This document shows positions 10,611 through 18,860 of a DNA stretch of 64,000 nt, piece by piece (the stretch's first letter is position 1; each line of letters starts with the position of its first letter). Source of the DNA: Bathynomus jamesi (taxonomy: Eukaryota > Arthropoda > Malacostraca > Isopoda > Cirolanidae); contig JAJOZX010012273.1 of NCBI GenBank assembly GCA_023014485.1, positions 36,001-100,000 on the forward strand. The letters are read 5' to 3'. Made by a program: the position numbers and the translations under genes. The notes beneath the pieces were generated by a model. The model was not told the origin of the DNA. It made no database searches and was given only the letters and a program-made list of their open reading frames with translations.

Positions 10611-10783
10611 TGCCTCAATTACGACGGAGGAGAGTTACAGCTTTACGCGGAATCCGAACCACGAGTCGCTACATAATCTGGACGTTGAGAATGGTCCCCC
10701 ATCCAACAACTCTTCAGACCCAATGTCGCTTAACTTCGCTGATCTACGGGAAAGCGGTGTTACGACACTGGCCACGACGTAGC
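10611..10783 (-). repeat. 5S-rRNA-derived SINE, best-preserved copy
   Basis: On the minus strand the head reads AACACCGCTTTCCCGTAGAT, then CAGCGAAGTTAAGCGACATT, then GTTGTTGGATGGGGGACC. From AACAC through GGGGGACC the spacing of about 70 nt equals that of arthropod 5S rRNA. The A-box, intermediate element and C-box of a type-1 RNA polymerase III promoter are therefore recognisable. The 3' tail carries TGGTTCGGATTCCGCGTAAA. This copy is the uninterrupted empty site for the hAT insertion at 24,226. Confidence 0.85.
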
Positions 10784-10789
10784 AAAAGG

Positions 10790-11285
10790 AAAGAACATTT
10801 TAAAAACAATAGAGATATTATACCGGGTGACACAAAATAAACATTCTATATTTAAAACCATCATTCCTCTTGCACTTATTTTAGTGCTGAAATTAACTAT
10901 TAATAAACTATCTTAGTTCAACAACATCTAAGATTAGGCCTATTATTTAGTAAATAGTTTATTCGAAGGAGAAGTATGGAATGTTCGTATCTGCAGTAAT
11001 GGCGAATTTGCTGATCTCACCGTAATATTTACTTAAATTGTTCAGTCAATCGTGTCTAAGAATTAGTTCCAGTAAATTTACTGAACTTGATCCTCAAACT
11101 AAATTTTATTTTTCACTGTCTATTAGTAAAGTCTACAAAACTAGAGAATTGTTCTGATAATTTTTAGTATAAAAACTACAGTATAAAATGTCACATTTTT
11201 TATTTGTATTATTTACTGGCATGAGTTATAAACGTTAAAACTATTACTTTTGGGTCTGCTAATGATATAATGTTAAATGTAATAT
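10790..11285. other. No gene recognised
   Basis: A/T-rich sequence shared with unit 2 (about 28,030-28,525). No supported coding frame, RNA or transposon end is seen. Confidence 0.6.
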
Positions 11286-11287
11286 GT

Positions 11288-11481
11288 ACATTTTCGGAAA
11301 AAAGTTCGCCTCGAAAAATTTCCCAACAGCATAAAAATTTACTAACTGGTAATATTCTGTTTTTATTTTAATGTTATTTTTGGTGACTGGGAAAATTTTA
11401 AAAACAAAACCAGGTCATTATGCCAATTTTTAATTTTTTATGCTTTTTAGAATTGTTTGTAGGCGAACTTATTTCCGAAAC
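11288..11481. repeat. Foldback MITE, GGAAnAAAGTTC family, copy 2
   Basis: TTTTCGGAAAAAAGTTCGCC on the left faces GGCGAACTTATTTCCGAAA on the right. The unit-2 equivalent is at about 28,530-28,723. Confidence 0.7.
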
Positions 11482-11650
11482 TCTACAATCGGTCGAGAGA
11501 GTATTGTCGTAAGTGCCGATATTTATTAATGAGAAACAAGGAGTTCCGCACAGGATTTTTTTAATCAACCGTACTCTAATAATGAACTGTACTATCTTTC
11601 ATTACCTACTTGAAAAAATTTACCAAGTTCAAATATGAAATAATAATTTT

Positions 11651-11735
11651 AATAACATAATGAAGGTATGTGATATCACAACATAATGAAGGTATGTGAT
11701 ATCACAACATAATGAAGGTATGTGACTTGAAATAA
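11651..11735. repeat. 26-bp tandem repeat, about 3 units
   Basis: The unit is ATAATGAAGGTATGTGATATCACAAC, given in two parts: ATAATGAAGGTATG then TGATATCACAAC. Unit 2 has about five units at 28,896-29,020, so copy number has changed between the two segments. Confidence 0.8.
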
Positions 11736-12005
11736 TCATAACGTAAGGAATTTATATGATTAACACAGTCAATTTTCCTTCTCAGCCTTAAAAAATTTAC
11801 AACATTTTATAATCCCACAACATTTAATAATCCCACAACATTTTATGCTAACCACTTGTATACTTCTCATACGTGTTGAGTCTGAAATAAAGACCGATGA
11901 TTGTAAATTCGGTTTAGATCCTAACTAACTATCATTTAGATATTCAACTTTATCGTAAGGCATTCGCTATATTGGATATTCACTTTGAAAGAATAATAAT
12001 AATAA

Positions 12006-12409
12006 TCTATACTATAATAAGAGAGCTGTCCGTCTGTCCGTCACACTTTCAGAAATTGTGAGAAAAATTGAGAAAAAAATTTTCAGAAATTGTAAAAAAA
12101 AATTCAGAAATTGTATTACGGGCGGCAATGTGAAGCTCAAGATTTTCATGACTGTGTTCTTTTCTGTAGTTTAGCAATGGGGGGAAGGGTGGGGGTGGGG
12201 GTAATGGGGGATGGGTGGGGTAATGGGGAGGGTGGGGGTAATGAGGGAGGGGTTAGCCCCCAAGTTGTATGAATGGGGGTGAGGAGGTTTTGGGAGATAC
12301 CAGATTCAGAAATGTTGACACAATGTGAAGTTCAAAATTTCCACGGCTGGGTTCTTTTTTTGTAGTTTAGCCTGTCTTACCGTCAGCGAAGCGGCGGGAA
12401 CTGTACTAG
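12006..12409 (+). mobile_element. Non-autonomous Helitron, copy 2, with empty site in unit 2
   Basis: It starts TCTATACTATAATAAGAGAG after AATAA and ends CTGTACTAG before TAATGATAA. Unit 2 at about 29,275-29,295 reads AATAATAATGATAAT with nothing inserted. The insertion is therefore precise, between A and T, without target duplication. The 3' hairpin CCGTC/GGCGG is present. G-rich runs occupy about 12,178-12,290. There is no Rep/helicase gene, so mobilisation would need an autonomous partner elsewhere. Confidence 0.88.
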
Positions 12410-12420
12410 TAATGATAATT

Positions 12421-12500
12421 AATCTTTGGGGATGTTTAGCCTCATTCGTAATGGTCATGTGACGGAGGGAACCTAAAGCTTTGCATGGGATCATTTAACT
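12421..12500 (-). repeat. 5S-SINE 3' tail fragment
   Basis: TTTGGGGATGTTTAGCCTCA and CATGTGACGGAGGGAACCTA match the reverse-complemented tail of the 5S-derived SINE copy at 54.6 kb. The 5S head is missing. The same fragment occurs in unit 2 at about 29,287-29,366. Confidence 0.5.
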
Positions 12501-12549
12501 TAGGCAATTCATCTTATCACGTATATAACCAATAAATTTTATAATTCAA

Positions 12550-12611
<62 letters not shown>

Positions 12612-12635
12612 ATATATATATGTGTGTGTGTGTTC
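12550..12635. repeat. (TA)n/(TG)n microsatellite
   Basis: About 80 bp of TA repeats followed by a short TG run. The unit-2 equivalent at about 29,414-29,469 has a shorter TA and longer TG part, so the tract differs between units. Confidence 0.9.
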
Positions 12636-12766
12636 TTGGCTACCTTACGAAACCATGACAATACTCTGTTAATAAACTGTTGAAAAAGGGAAGCACAACA
12701 GTTTATTATTAATTTAATTCATATTAAAAAATGCTAAATTATATTAACATCTTTTTCTCCTTATAG

Positions 12767-13967
12767 AACGATTTGCGACTTCTCACGAGGCATGATTTCT
12801 ACTGCAACGACTCGTCATCCCAACCAGTCAAAGGCTTGGTTCAATTCTGCGAAATTGAGCTTGGATCCTCTTCCATATATGTTCGAATCTTCGTCAAATA
12901 TTGGAAAGGTCGTGAAGGAGGACGACTCGGAAAGGCTGTTTGGGAACAGAAAGAAGTAACAAACGAAAAAATTTGGCCCTCTGAAAAGTCTGATAACAAA
13001 AATAAAAACCGCGAATCTACGATAATGAAGAATTTGGTAGATAAAATTGGAAATAGTTCTCAGTCTCCAGGAGTTTTCTGTCAATCTTCCCCGATTCATT
13101 TCCATCATCTGTCCTGATAGAAACCGATTTCAATTTGGTAAGAGAGATGTGAATTACTACAGTGATAAAAATTACTGGGTTTATTACATTATTTATCTCC
13201 TTACTTATCTTTACATATCTTTTTATTGATAGGATTTTGCGGTAGGAGTAACGTACGAGCTTCAAATTTTTGCCGTTTCTGATGATGAGCGGATCAGACC
13301 TCCTGTGATTTGCCTTTACGTCAGAAATGTTGAAGTTCTCCCCGACTCAATAGTAGGCTTAGTCGACCAAATACCAGAGCTACGAAATCTTTTAATCTCT
13401 CTCCTGGAAGCATCACTCTCGAAGTAGATTTGAAAAAAGATCTTTATGAACGAGGGGACACCATGGACCTGCGAGTCAGTTTCCATAATGGAAGTAAGAA
13501 AACTGTAAAAACTGTTCTGTGTGAGGTGTTCCAATACATTTACGTACTAAAAACAAACAACCAATTAACCAAAAGCGTCACATTTCTGGAATCGTCCGAA
13601 AAATGCCCAGTAACTTCGAGAAACAGAATGTCTCACACTTACGAGTTAATTCTAGCAACCGACTTCAAACGAAAGAGAGGTCTGGCTCTTGAGGGAAGCT
13701 GCAGAGATCGGGATGTTGGTTTGTGCTCCTCTACCTTAGCTGAAGTTAACAATATAACTTCAGAAGATCCAAATCCAGGAATCAAAGTGTCCTATTCGAT
13801 AAAAAGCGAGTCTTTTATGCGGTACAATTTGGGGTGAGTTATCCATAGGTATTCCTTTCTTTCTCATTCGTTCTCCAGTGACGAACGAAGAAAATCCAGA
13901 CTTAAATTTCTCGATAGAAGAATTTACCAAGTTCCGAAGAAGCAAATCAATGGATATCAATCTCTAA
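12767..13967 (+). pseudogene. Arrestin, unit-1 copy, exons with frameshifts
   Basis: Exon A (12,767-13,137) is flanked by TTATAG and GTAAGA splice sites. Exon B (13,233-13,967) follows after a 95-nt intron. Exon A contains VKGLVQF and YWKGREGGRLG, aligning with the arrestin N-domain VDGVVxVDPEYL and FRYGRED blocks. Exon B gives DFAVGVTYELQ, then a C-domain with LSPGSITLEVDLKKDLYERG, KRKRGLALEG, a gate-loop-like CRDRDVGLCSST and GIKVSYSIK. The end is SIEEFTKFRRSK, resembling the arrestin VFEDFARxR tail that binds AP-2 and supplies the polar-core arginine. No clathrin box is seen. The upstream exon with the phosphate-sensing lysines is missing. Frameshifts lie near 13,385 and at the GGGG run 13,831-13,834 (both shared with unit 2), plus a 2-nt loss near 13,064 and a 1-nt gain near 13,090 (private). 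Confidence 0.8.
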
Positions 13968-14645
13968 ATGAAAAGATTTCTGTTGAAAATCTCTCTACAT
14001 TACTATGGACCAAGTATCGTAAAAGACTTAAATAAAAAATATGTTCCCACAAACGGATCTCTACCTAACCTTCATTTGTTGTTCATTATTAATGATTTCA
14101 TTAAAAAATAAGTTAATACGATACTCATGCTGACGAAGACAATGGGTTTAGTTCCCCAAACGCTCGATTGAACGAAAGTACTTACTCTTTTTTAAGGTTT
14201 CGAATCCCACAATCATTGTGGACTGAAGTTTTACATAAAAAAGTCGAATTTAAGTTTAACTCTTTTTAAATTCCAGTAAGTACAGGGGATTCATAAATTA
14301 TCTTTGCAAATTCAATTGAAAGTGAATTGAATTTGTAAAGATAATTTATGCACACACTGTAGCCCCTAAAGAAAAATTTGAACTACCAATTCATTACACT
14401 GGTATGCATCAATTTTGCTGTCAAGGGTTTTGTAAGTGATTCTTATAGAGGTTTTCCTGCTGATTTCGAATCTGCAATCCGTTTTTCTCAATCAGCTCAG
14501 GTTATCCGGCTATGGCCTCATAAGTAAAATAGAATTTTTCGTGATTTTGTCAAAGCGGAATTGGAACAGTAACATCTATCATCACTTGTTTCACTTGTAT
14601 AATATCTTTTTTTACTTTTCAGGCATATAGATAAAATATTTCATA

Positions 14646-17133
14646 ATGAATAGAGCGTGTAAAAATGATCCCAATAGATTCTGCTACATATGTGGGACGG
14701 TTACCATGCCAAATAACCAGTCCCAAATCACTAAATTTGTGAAGACAATGTATAGAGCAGTGGTTCTTAACCTTTTTACTACCATGCCCCCTCTAGGAAT
14801 TGGTCCTTCCCTCCACACCCCCCTTCAATCAAAATAACATTCTCAATAACTTCTCAATATTAGCCCATGCTCTCGTTAAGAGAATAACAAATACAATTAG
14901 AGAAATTCCTGTTTCTAGGGGGGCGCGCCCCCCAGGTTAAGAACCACTGGTATAGAGCATACTTTGGAATTAAGCTAGGGGACCAGGACAAAAATTTCGC
15001 CCCTCATATGTGCTGCAAGACGTGCATTGAAAATTTGAGAAGATGGAGCAAAGGCAGAGCGAAATCTTTGCCTTTTGGAATTCCCATGATTTGGAGAGAA
15101 GGAAAGGATCACGTGACAGATTGCTATTTCTGCATGACAAACCTCCAAGGTGGGCTTATAAATTTATTTTTCTTAAATATTTTGAAATCCTCGTATGAAA
15201 CTTGACATAATATTCACCATAATGTAATATTCACCATATATAGCATAATATTCACCATAATGGTAATCATACATTTACATATACATATTGTTATAGAAAA
15301 TACATTTACACATACATATTGTTATACAAGTTACATTTACAATGATTGTATATTTTCTTTTTTTTCATTCATATTGTCCCCGAAGGGACAATATGAATGA
15401 AAAAGAAAGAAAATATACAGACTCCATCGACCTATTTCATATCTTACAGACCGCAGCCTTCCCTCACGAGCCGCCACTGTCTGAGTGCTTCTTCTATTTC
15501 ATATGCAAGTTTTATATCCATGTTTCTGTGTTTCTATTTTCAGGAGTTAACAAGAAGAATAAACACATTGTTGTATACCCTGACATTCCTTCTGCTATGA
15601 GACCTGTACCCCATGGTCCTGGAATTCCAATACCCGACCCACCTCAAACCCTGGACTTCGATGATTCTGATGATGAATCAATGACCAATGCCAATGACCA
15701 GTCCCAGTCGTATATACCTCAAAATACCGCTTCAAATGAGCCGAGGCCTCTCAACCAGGCCAAACTTAATGATCTTACCAGGGATTTAGGACTTTCCAAA
15801 TTAGCTGCCGAGATCTTGGGCTCACGACTTCGAGAGGACAACTTGCTGGCTCCGGGAACAACATTCTCCTGGTATAGGAAACGAGAGGAAGAATTCCGCA
15901 AGTTTTTTGCAGTGCACGAAAATACCTCTTCCTTAGTGTACTGCTGCAATGTTGAGGGGCTAATCGAATCCTTGGGCCTGCCATATAACGCATCAGAATG
16001 GAGGCTATTTATAGACTCGTCTAAACGAAGTTTGAAAGCAGTACTTCTCAACATTGGGAATAGGGTTGCATCAGTCCCTGTAGCACATTCCGTACAACTT
16101 ACTGAGAGCTACGATAACATGAAAATTTTACTGGATGCTCTCGTATACGACCAACATAACTGGAGGATCTGTGGAGATTTGAAGGTAATACTAATATCAT
16201 AAGTAAACTATTGCTATTGACTATGTTGTTTTTCCAAAGGTTATTTGAGAGCGTATAAGAACACTTAACTTCCCCACAGAAGTGATACAGTCCAATGCAT
16301 AGATTTTTTTATCTGATAGAACAAATTCTCTAAATTCTTTAAATATTTTCATTTTTTTTCAGATTGTGGCATTTGTATTGGGAATGCAAGGGGGATACAC
16401 GAAATACCCATGTTTCCTCTGCAAATGGGATAGCCGAGCGGATGAGAAGCACTATGCACAGCGTGAATGGGCATCCAGAGAGAATTTTGAACCTGGGTCG
16501 CATAATGTCGTTTCAGTGCCCCTTGTACCACCAACAAAAATTTTGCTCCCACCACTTCATATTAAGCTGGGCTTGATGAAAAATTTCATCAAATCAATGA
16601 ATAAGGAGGGTTCAGCATTCCGATATCTCGAGAGTAAATTTCCTCATATATCTGATGCTAAACTAAATGCTGGGGTTTTTGATGGTCCTCAAATTCGAAC
16701 TTTGATCAAGGATCCTCATTTCGAAAACGCAATGACTCCAACTGAGAAGAATGCCTGGCAGGCATTCAAATCAGTTGTCACTGATTTTCTTGGCAAGCGT
16801 AGAAGTCCAGAATACGAGTCCGTTGTCGAAAACTTGATGGAAGCTTTCAAAGCTCATGGGTCGCGCATGTCCATAAAAATGCACTTTTTGTGGTCCCACT
16901 TGGACTATTTTCCTGAAAATTGCGGGGATTATAGTGAGGAACAGGGTGAACGATTTCACCAAGATATCAAAATAATGGAAGAGAGGTACCAGGGAAACTG
17001 GGATATCAATATGATGGCGGACTATTGCTGGTGTTTGAAGCGAGACGTGCCCGAAGAAAAATACAGACGGAAAGCCAAAAAAAACTTCCTTCCTTCCTCA
17101 ATAAACTTTTTTCCATATTCATTGTATGAATAA
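14646..17133 (+). CDS. Three-exon transposase-like protein of the CACTA-type element (unit 1)
   Basis: Exon 1 runs 14,646-15,149, exon 2 15,544-16,184 and exon 3 16,363-17,133. All junctions are GT-AG, and phases match (one base left over at the end of exon 1, zero at the end of exon 2). Removing the nested MITE gives about 571 residues. Exon 1 encodes a zinc-binding-like start, FCYICG, then CCKTCIENLRRW, FGIPMIW and DCYFC. Exon 2 has an acidic linker and an RNase-H-like opening, WRLFIDSSKRSLKAVLLN, ending in CGDLK. Exon 3 opens with a CxxC module, PCFLCKWD, followed by HIKLGLMKNF, FLWSHLDYFPEN and EEQGERFHQDI. Asp in FIDSS, Asp in CGDLK with the following cysteines, and Glu in GERFHQD are candidate catalytic residues (my inference). 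The nested MITE puts a stop into exon 1, so this copy is probably inactive. A polyadenylation-like AATAAA overlaps the stop codon. Confidence 0.75.
14758..14949. mobile_element. Nested hAT MITE inside the transposase exon
   Basis: The ends CAGTGGTTCTTAACC and GGTTAAGAACCACTG are perfect inverted repeats, with an exact 8-bp duplication GTATAGAG at 14,750-14,757 and 14,950-14,957. Removing it restores the transposase reading frame (..FVKTMYRA joins YFGIKLGDQD..). It is present in both duplication units, so it inserted before the duplication. Confidence 0.93.
15350..15418. repeat. Intronic palindrome
   Basis: In the first intron of the CACTA-type gene, TTCATTCATATTGTCCC is separated by a 4-5 nt loop from GGGACAATATGAATGAA. 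Arms extend outward to TATATTTTCTTT and its complement. The same structure lies at about 32,190-32,258 in unit 2. Confidence 0.8.
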
Positions 17134-17483
17134 AAGTATTTATTCACACAATGTTTTCATTTTTCACGAGTGTTCTTATAATATTACTCGTATCTACAGT
17201 GTTTAAGCTAAAAAAATCAATAAATTTGGGGATAAAATTGGACTTATAATAAATGGCCAATAGAGAAAAAACCTGACCTGATTGAGGAAAACCAATGTCA
17301 TTTTCGAATTCAGCATGGTCGAATTATATAATATGAGTTGAAAAAACCCTCACAGCAGACAAAAAAATTTCATATGCGTACCAGTGTTATCAGACCCAGA
17401 AAGCAGAGAGCCAGCAAGCATATCATACATTATATTGCAAAAGTACTGCGTAAAGTACTGCGTAAAGTACTACGTAAAGATGA

Positions 17484-17643
17484 GGCTTTGGGGAGACGGA
17501 GGGAACCTACGGCTTTACTTGGGATCTGAACCACGGGTCGCTACATCATCCGGACATAGATGACGGTCATCCATCCAACTACAACTCAACCCGAATGTCG
17601 CTATCTTATGGAAACGGTGTTGCGATATAGCCACGACGTGACC
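17484..17643 (-). repeat. 5S-rRNA-derived SINE beside the CACTA element
   Basis: On the minus strand it contains GTCGTGGCTATATCGCAACA, AGCGACATTCGGGTTGAG and TTGGATGGATGACC, corresponding to the 5S-like head, then ATGTAGCGACCCGTGGTTCA in the tail. The unit-2 copy is at 34,325-34,473. The AAAGTACTnCGT motif is repeated on both sides. Confidence 0.75.
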
Positions 17644-17772
17644 CAAAGTACTACATAAAGTACTAAAGTACTACATAAAAGTACTGTTAAGTGTAAAATA
17701 TATTTGATATTAAACAACCGAATACTAGTCTTAATACAAATATTAAAATAACTAACATATATTTATATATAC

Positions 17773-17858
17773 AGGGTGGCAACAACGTCTGGAATCAGTG
17801 GGACAAAGTTTAAAACAAACTATATTTCCTATTGATTTCAGACTTCGTGGCAACCCTC
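17773..17858. repeat. Hairpin MITE with mariner-like CAGGGTGGCAAC end
   Basis: CAGGGTGGCAACAACGTCTG at the left faces AGACTTCGTGGCAACCCT at the right. The internal arms AAAGTTTAAAAC and related sequence fold back. TA precedes the left end. A related left end (CAGGGTAGCCAAAATGTCTG) occurs at about 39,221. The hAT MITE that follows landed directly at its right edge. The unit-2 copy is at about 36,001-36,087. Confidence 0.55.
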
Positions 17859-17863
17859 TAGAG

Positions 17864-18374
17864 CAGGGGTCCCCAACCCTGTGCCCGCGAGCACCATGGT
17901 GCCCGCCGACCCTTTTGCGTGTGCCCGCCACTGACTGACTATGATTGATAAGTTTTTATTTAAATTTTTAATAAAATGTTAAGTATGTTACGCATTTTAA
18001 ATATTTAGTTACTAAATATTTAAAATATGTAACATACTTAACATTTTATTAAATTTTAGTAGTTAATTACAGAAACAGATGCTCATTTATTTGAAAATAA
18101 TTATTTTATAAATAAATTAAGTTATCGTTTTGATCATTTTTCTAAGATTCTTAGTTAGCCCAGCCTTGTTTTTTTTGTGTTTTGTCATTAGTTTACATAG
18201 GATTAAATGTTTTTTTTTAATGTTCATTATTTACATAGGAATTAAATGTTTTTTTTGTGTATTATGTTCATTATTAAGTCCACCTATAAATTTGCCTTGA
18301 AAAAGTAAATAGTGCCCGCCGCACTACCGGTAGTCTTGAATGTGCTCTTCGGCATAAAAGGTTGGGGACCCCTG
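17864..18374. mobile_element. Non-autonomous hAT element (CAGGGGTCCCCAACC ends), unit 1
   Basis: The ends CAGGGGTCCCCAACC and GGTTGGGGACCCCTG are perfect inverted repeats, with CTCTAGAG duplicated at 17,856-17,863 and 18,375-18,382. It contains a strong internal palindrome around ATTTAGTTACTAAAT (about 17,960-18,055) and two units of a TTTTGTGTATTATGTTCATT-type repeat. It is 511 bp here and 715 bp in unit 2. Confidence 0.92.
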
Positions 18375-18457
18375 CTCTAGAGAGTATGAACAAAATTTTG
18401 AAGTTGCGCAACATGATTTTGAAATGATACTTGATATGTAAAAAGAGAAAGCAATAT

Positions 18458-18651
18458 ACAGTTTCGGAAAAATGTTCCCCTAGAAAAAATTTCTAAAAAG
18501 CATAAAAAAATTACTAATTGGTAATATTTTGTTTTCGTTGGATATTTTATTCTATTTGGTGACAGTAATCAAACTTCAAAAACAAAACTCAATTAGTAAT
18601 TTTTTCATACCTTTTAGAAATTGTTTCTAGGAGAACTTTTTTCCGGTGCCG
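18458..18651. repeat. Foldback MITE, GGAAnAAAGTTC family, copy 3
   Basis: CAGTTTCGGAAAAATGTTC on the left faces GAACTTTTTTCCGGTGCCG on the right, with ACTAATTGGTAATATT internal arms. The unit-2 counterpart is at about 36,893-37,086. Confidence 0.7.
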
Positions 18652-18759
18652 TACTTTCATTTACAGCAAGACGACCTATTAAAGAATGCTCATCATCACA
18701 GACTATTCATGGTCAACATTTATATCAGTCATCTTCATGATGTTTTAAACGTAATGAAT

Positions 18760-18860
18760 TTCCTATACGTGAAATTATAGAATTTTTAATTCCTATACAT
18801 GAAATTATAGAATTTTTAATTCCTATACATGAAATTATAGAATTTTTAAGACAACGAAAT
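18760..18860. repeat. ~31-bp tandem repeat, about 3 units
   Basis: The unit TCCTATACATGAAATTATAG plus AATTTTTAATT is repeated. Unit 2 carries about seven units at 37,141-37,360. The remainder of unit 1 (18,860-19,850) has no recognisable gene. Confidence 0.85.

Larger units (their letters stand above)
14397..17386 (+). mobile_element. CACTA-type DNA transposon, unit-1 copy
   Basis: The left terminus CACTGGTATGCATC is preceded by TTA (14,394-14,396). The right terminus ATGCGTACCAGTG is followed by TTA (17,387-17,389). Long subterminal inverted repeats follow inward, for example TTTCTCAATCAGCTCAGGTT at about 14,487 facing CTGACCTGATTGAGGAAAA at about 17,272. A CACTG start with a 3-bp duplication is the signature of CACTA (CMC/EnSpm) elements. 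The 2,990-bp element carries one three-exon gene in its centre and a nested 192-bp hAT MITE. Confidence 0.85.

Noticed and set aside
10611..10783. A functional 5S rRNA gene
   Set aside because: Many substitutions relative to conserved 5S positions, an unrelated tail and dispersed copies in both orientations indicate a SINE.
13834..13878. A 45-nt intron (GTGAGT...CTCCAG) at the arrestin frame break
   Set aside because: Translating straight through in the next frame gives GELSIGIPFFLIRSP, which aligns with the arrestin C-terminal strand, so this is coding sequence with a frame change and not an intron.
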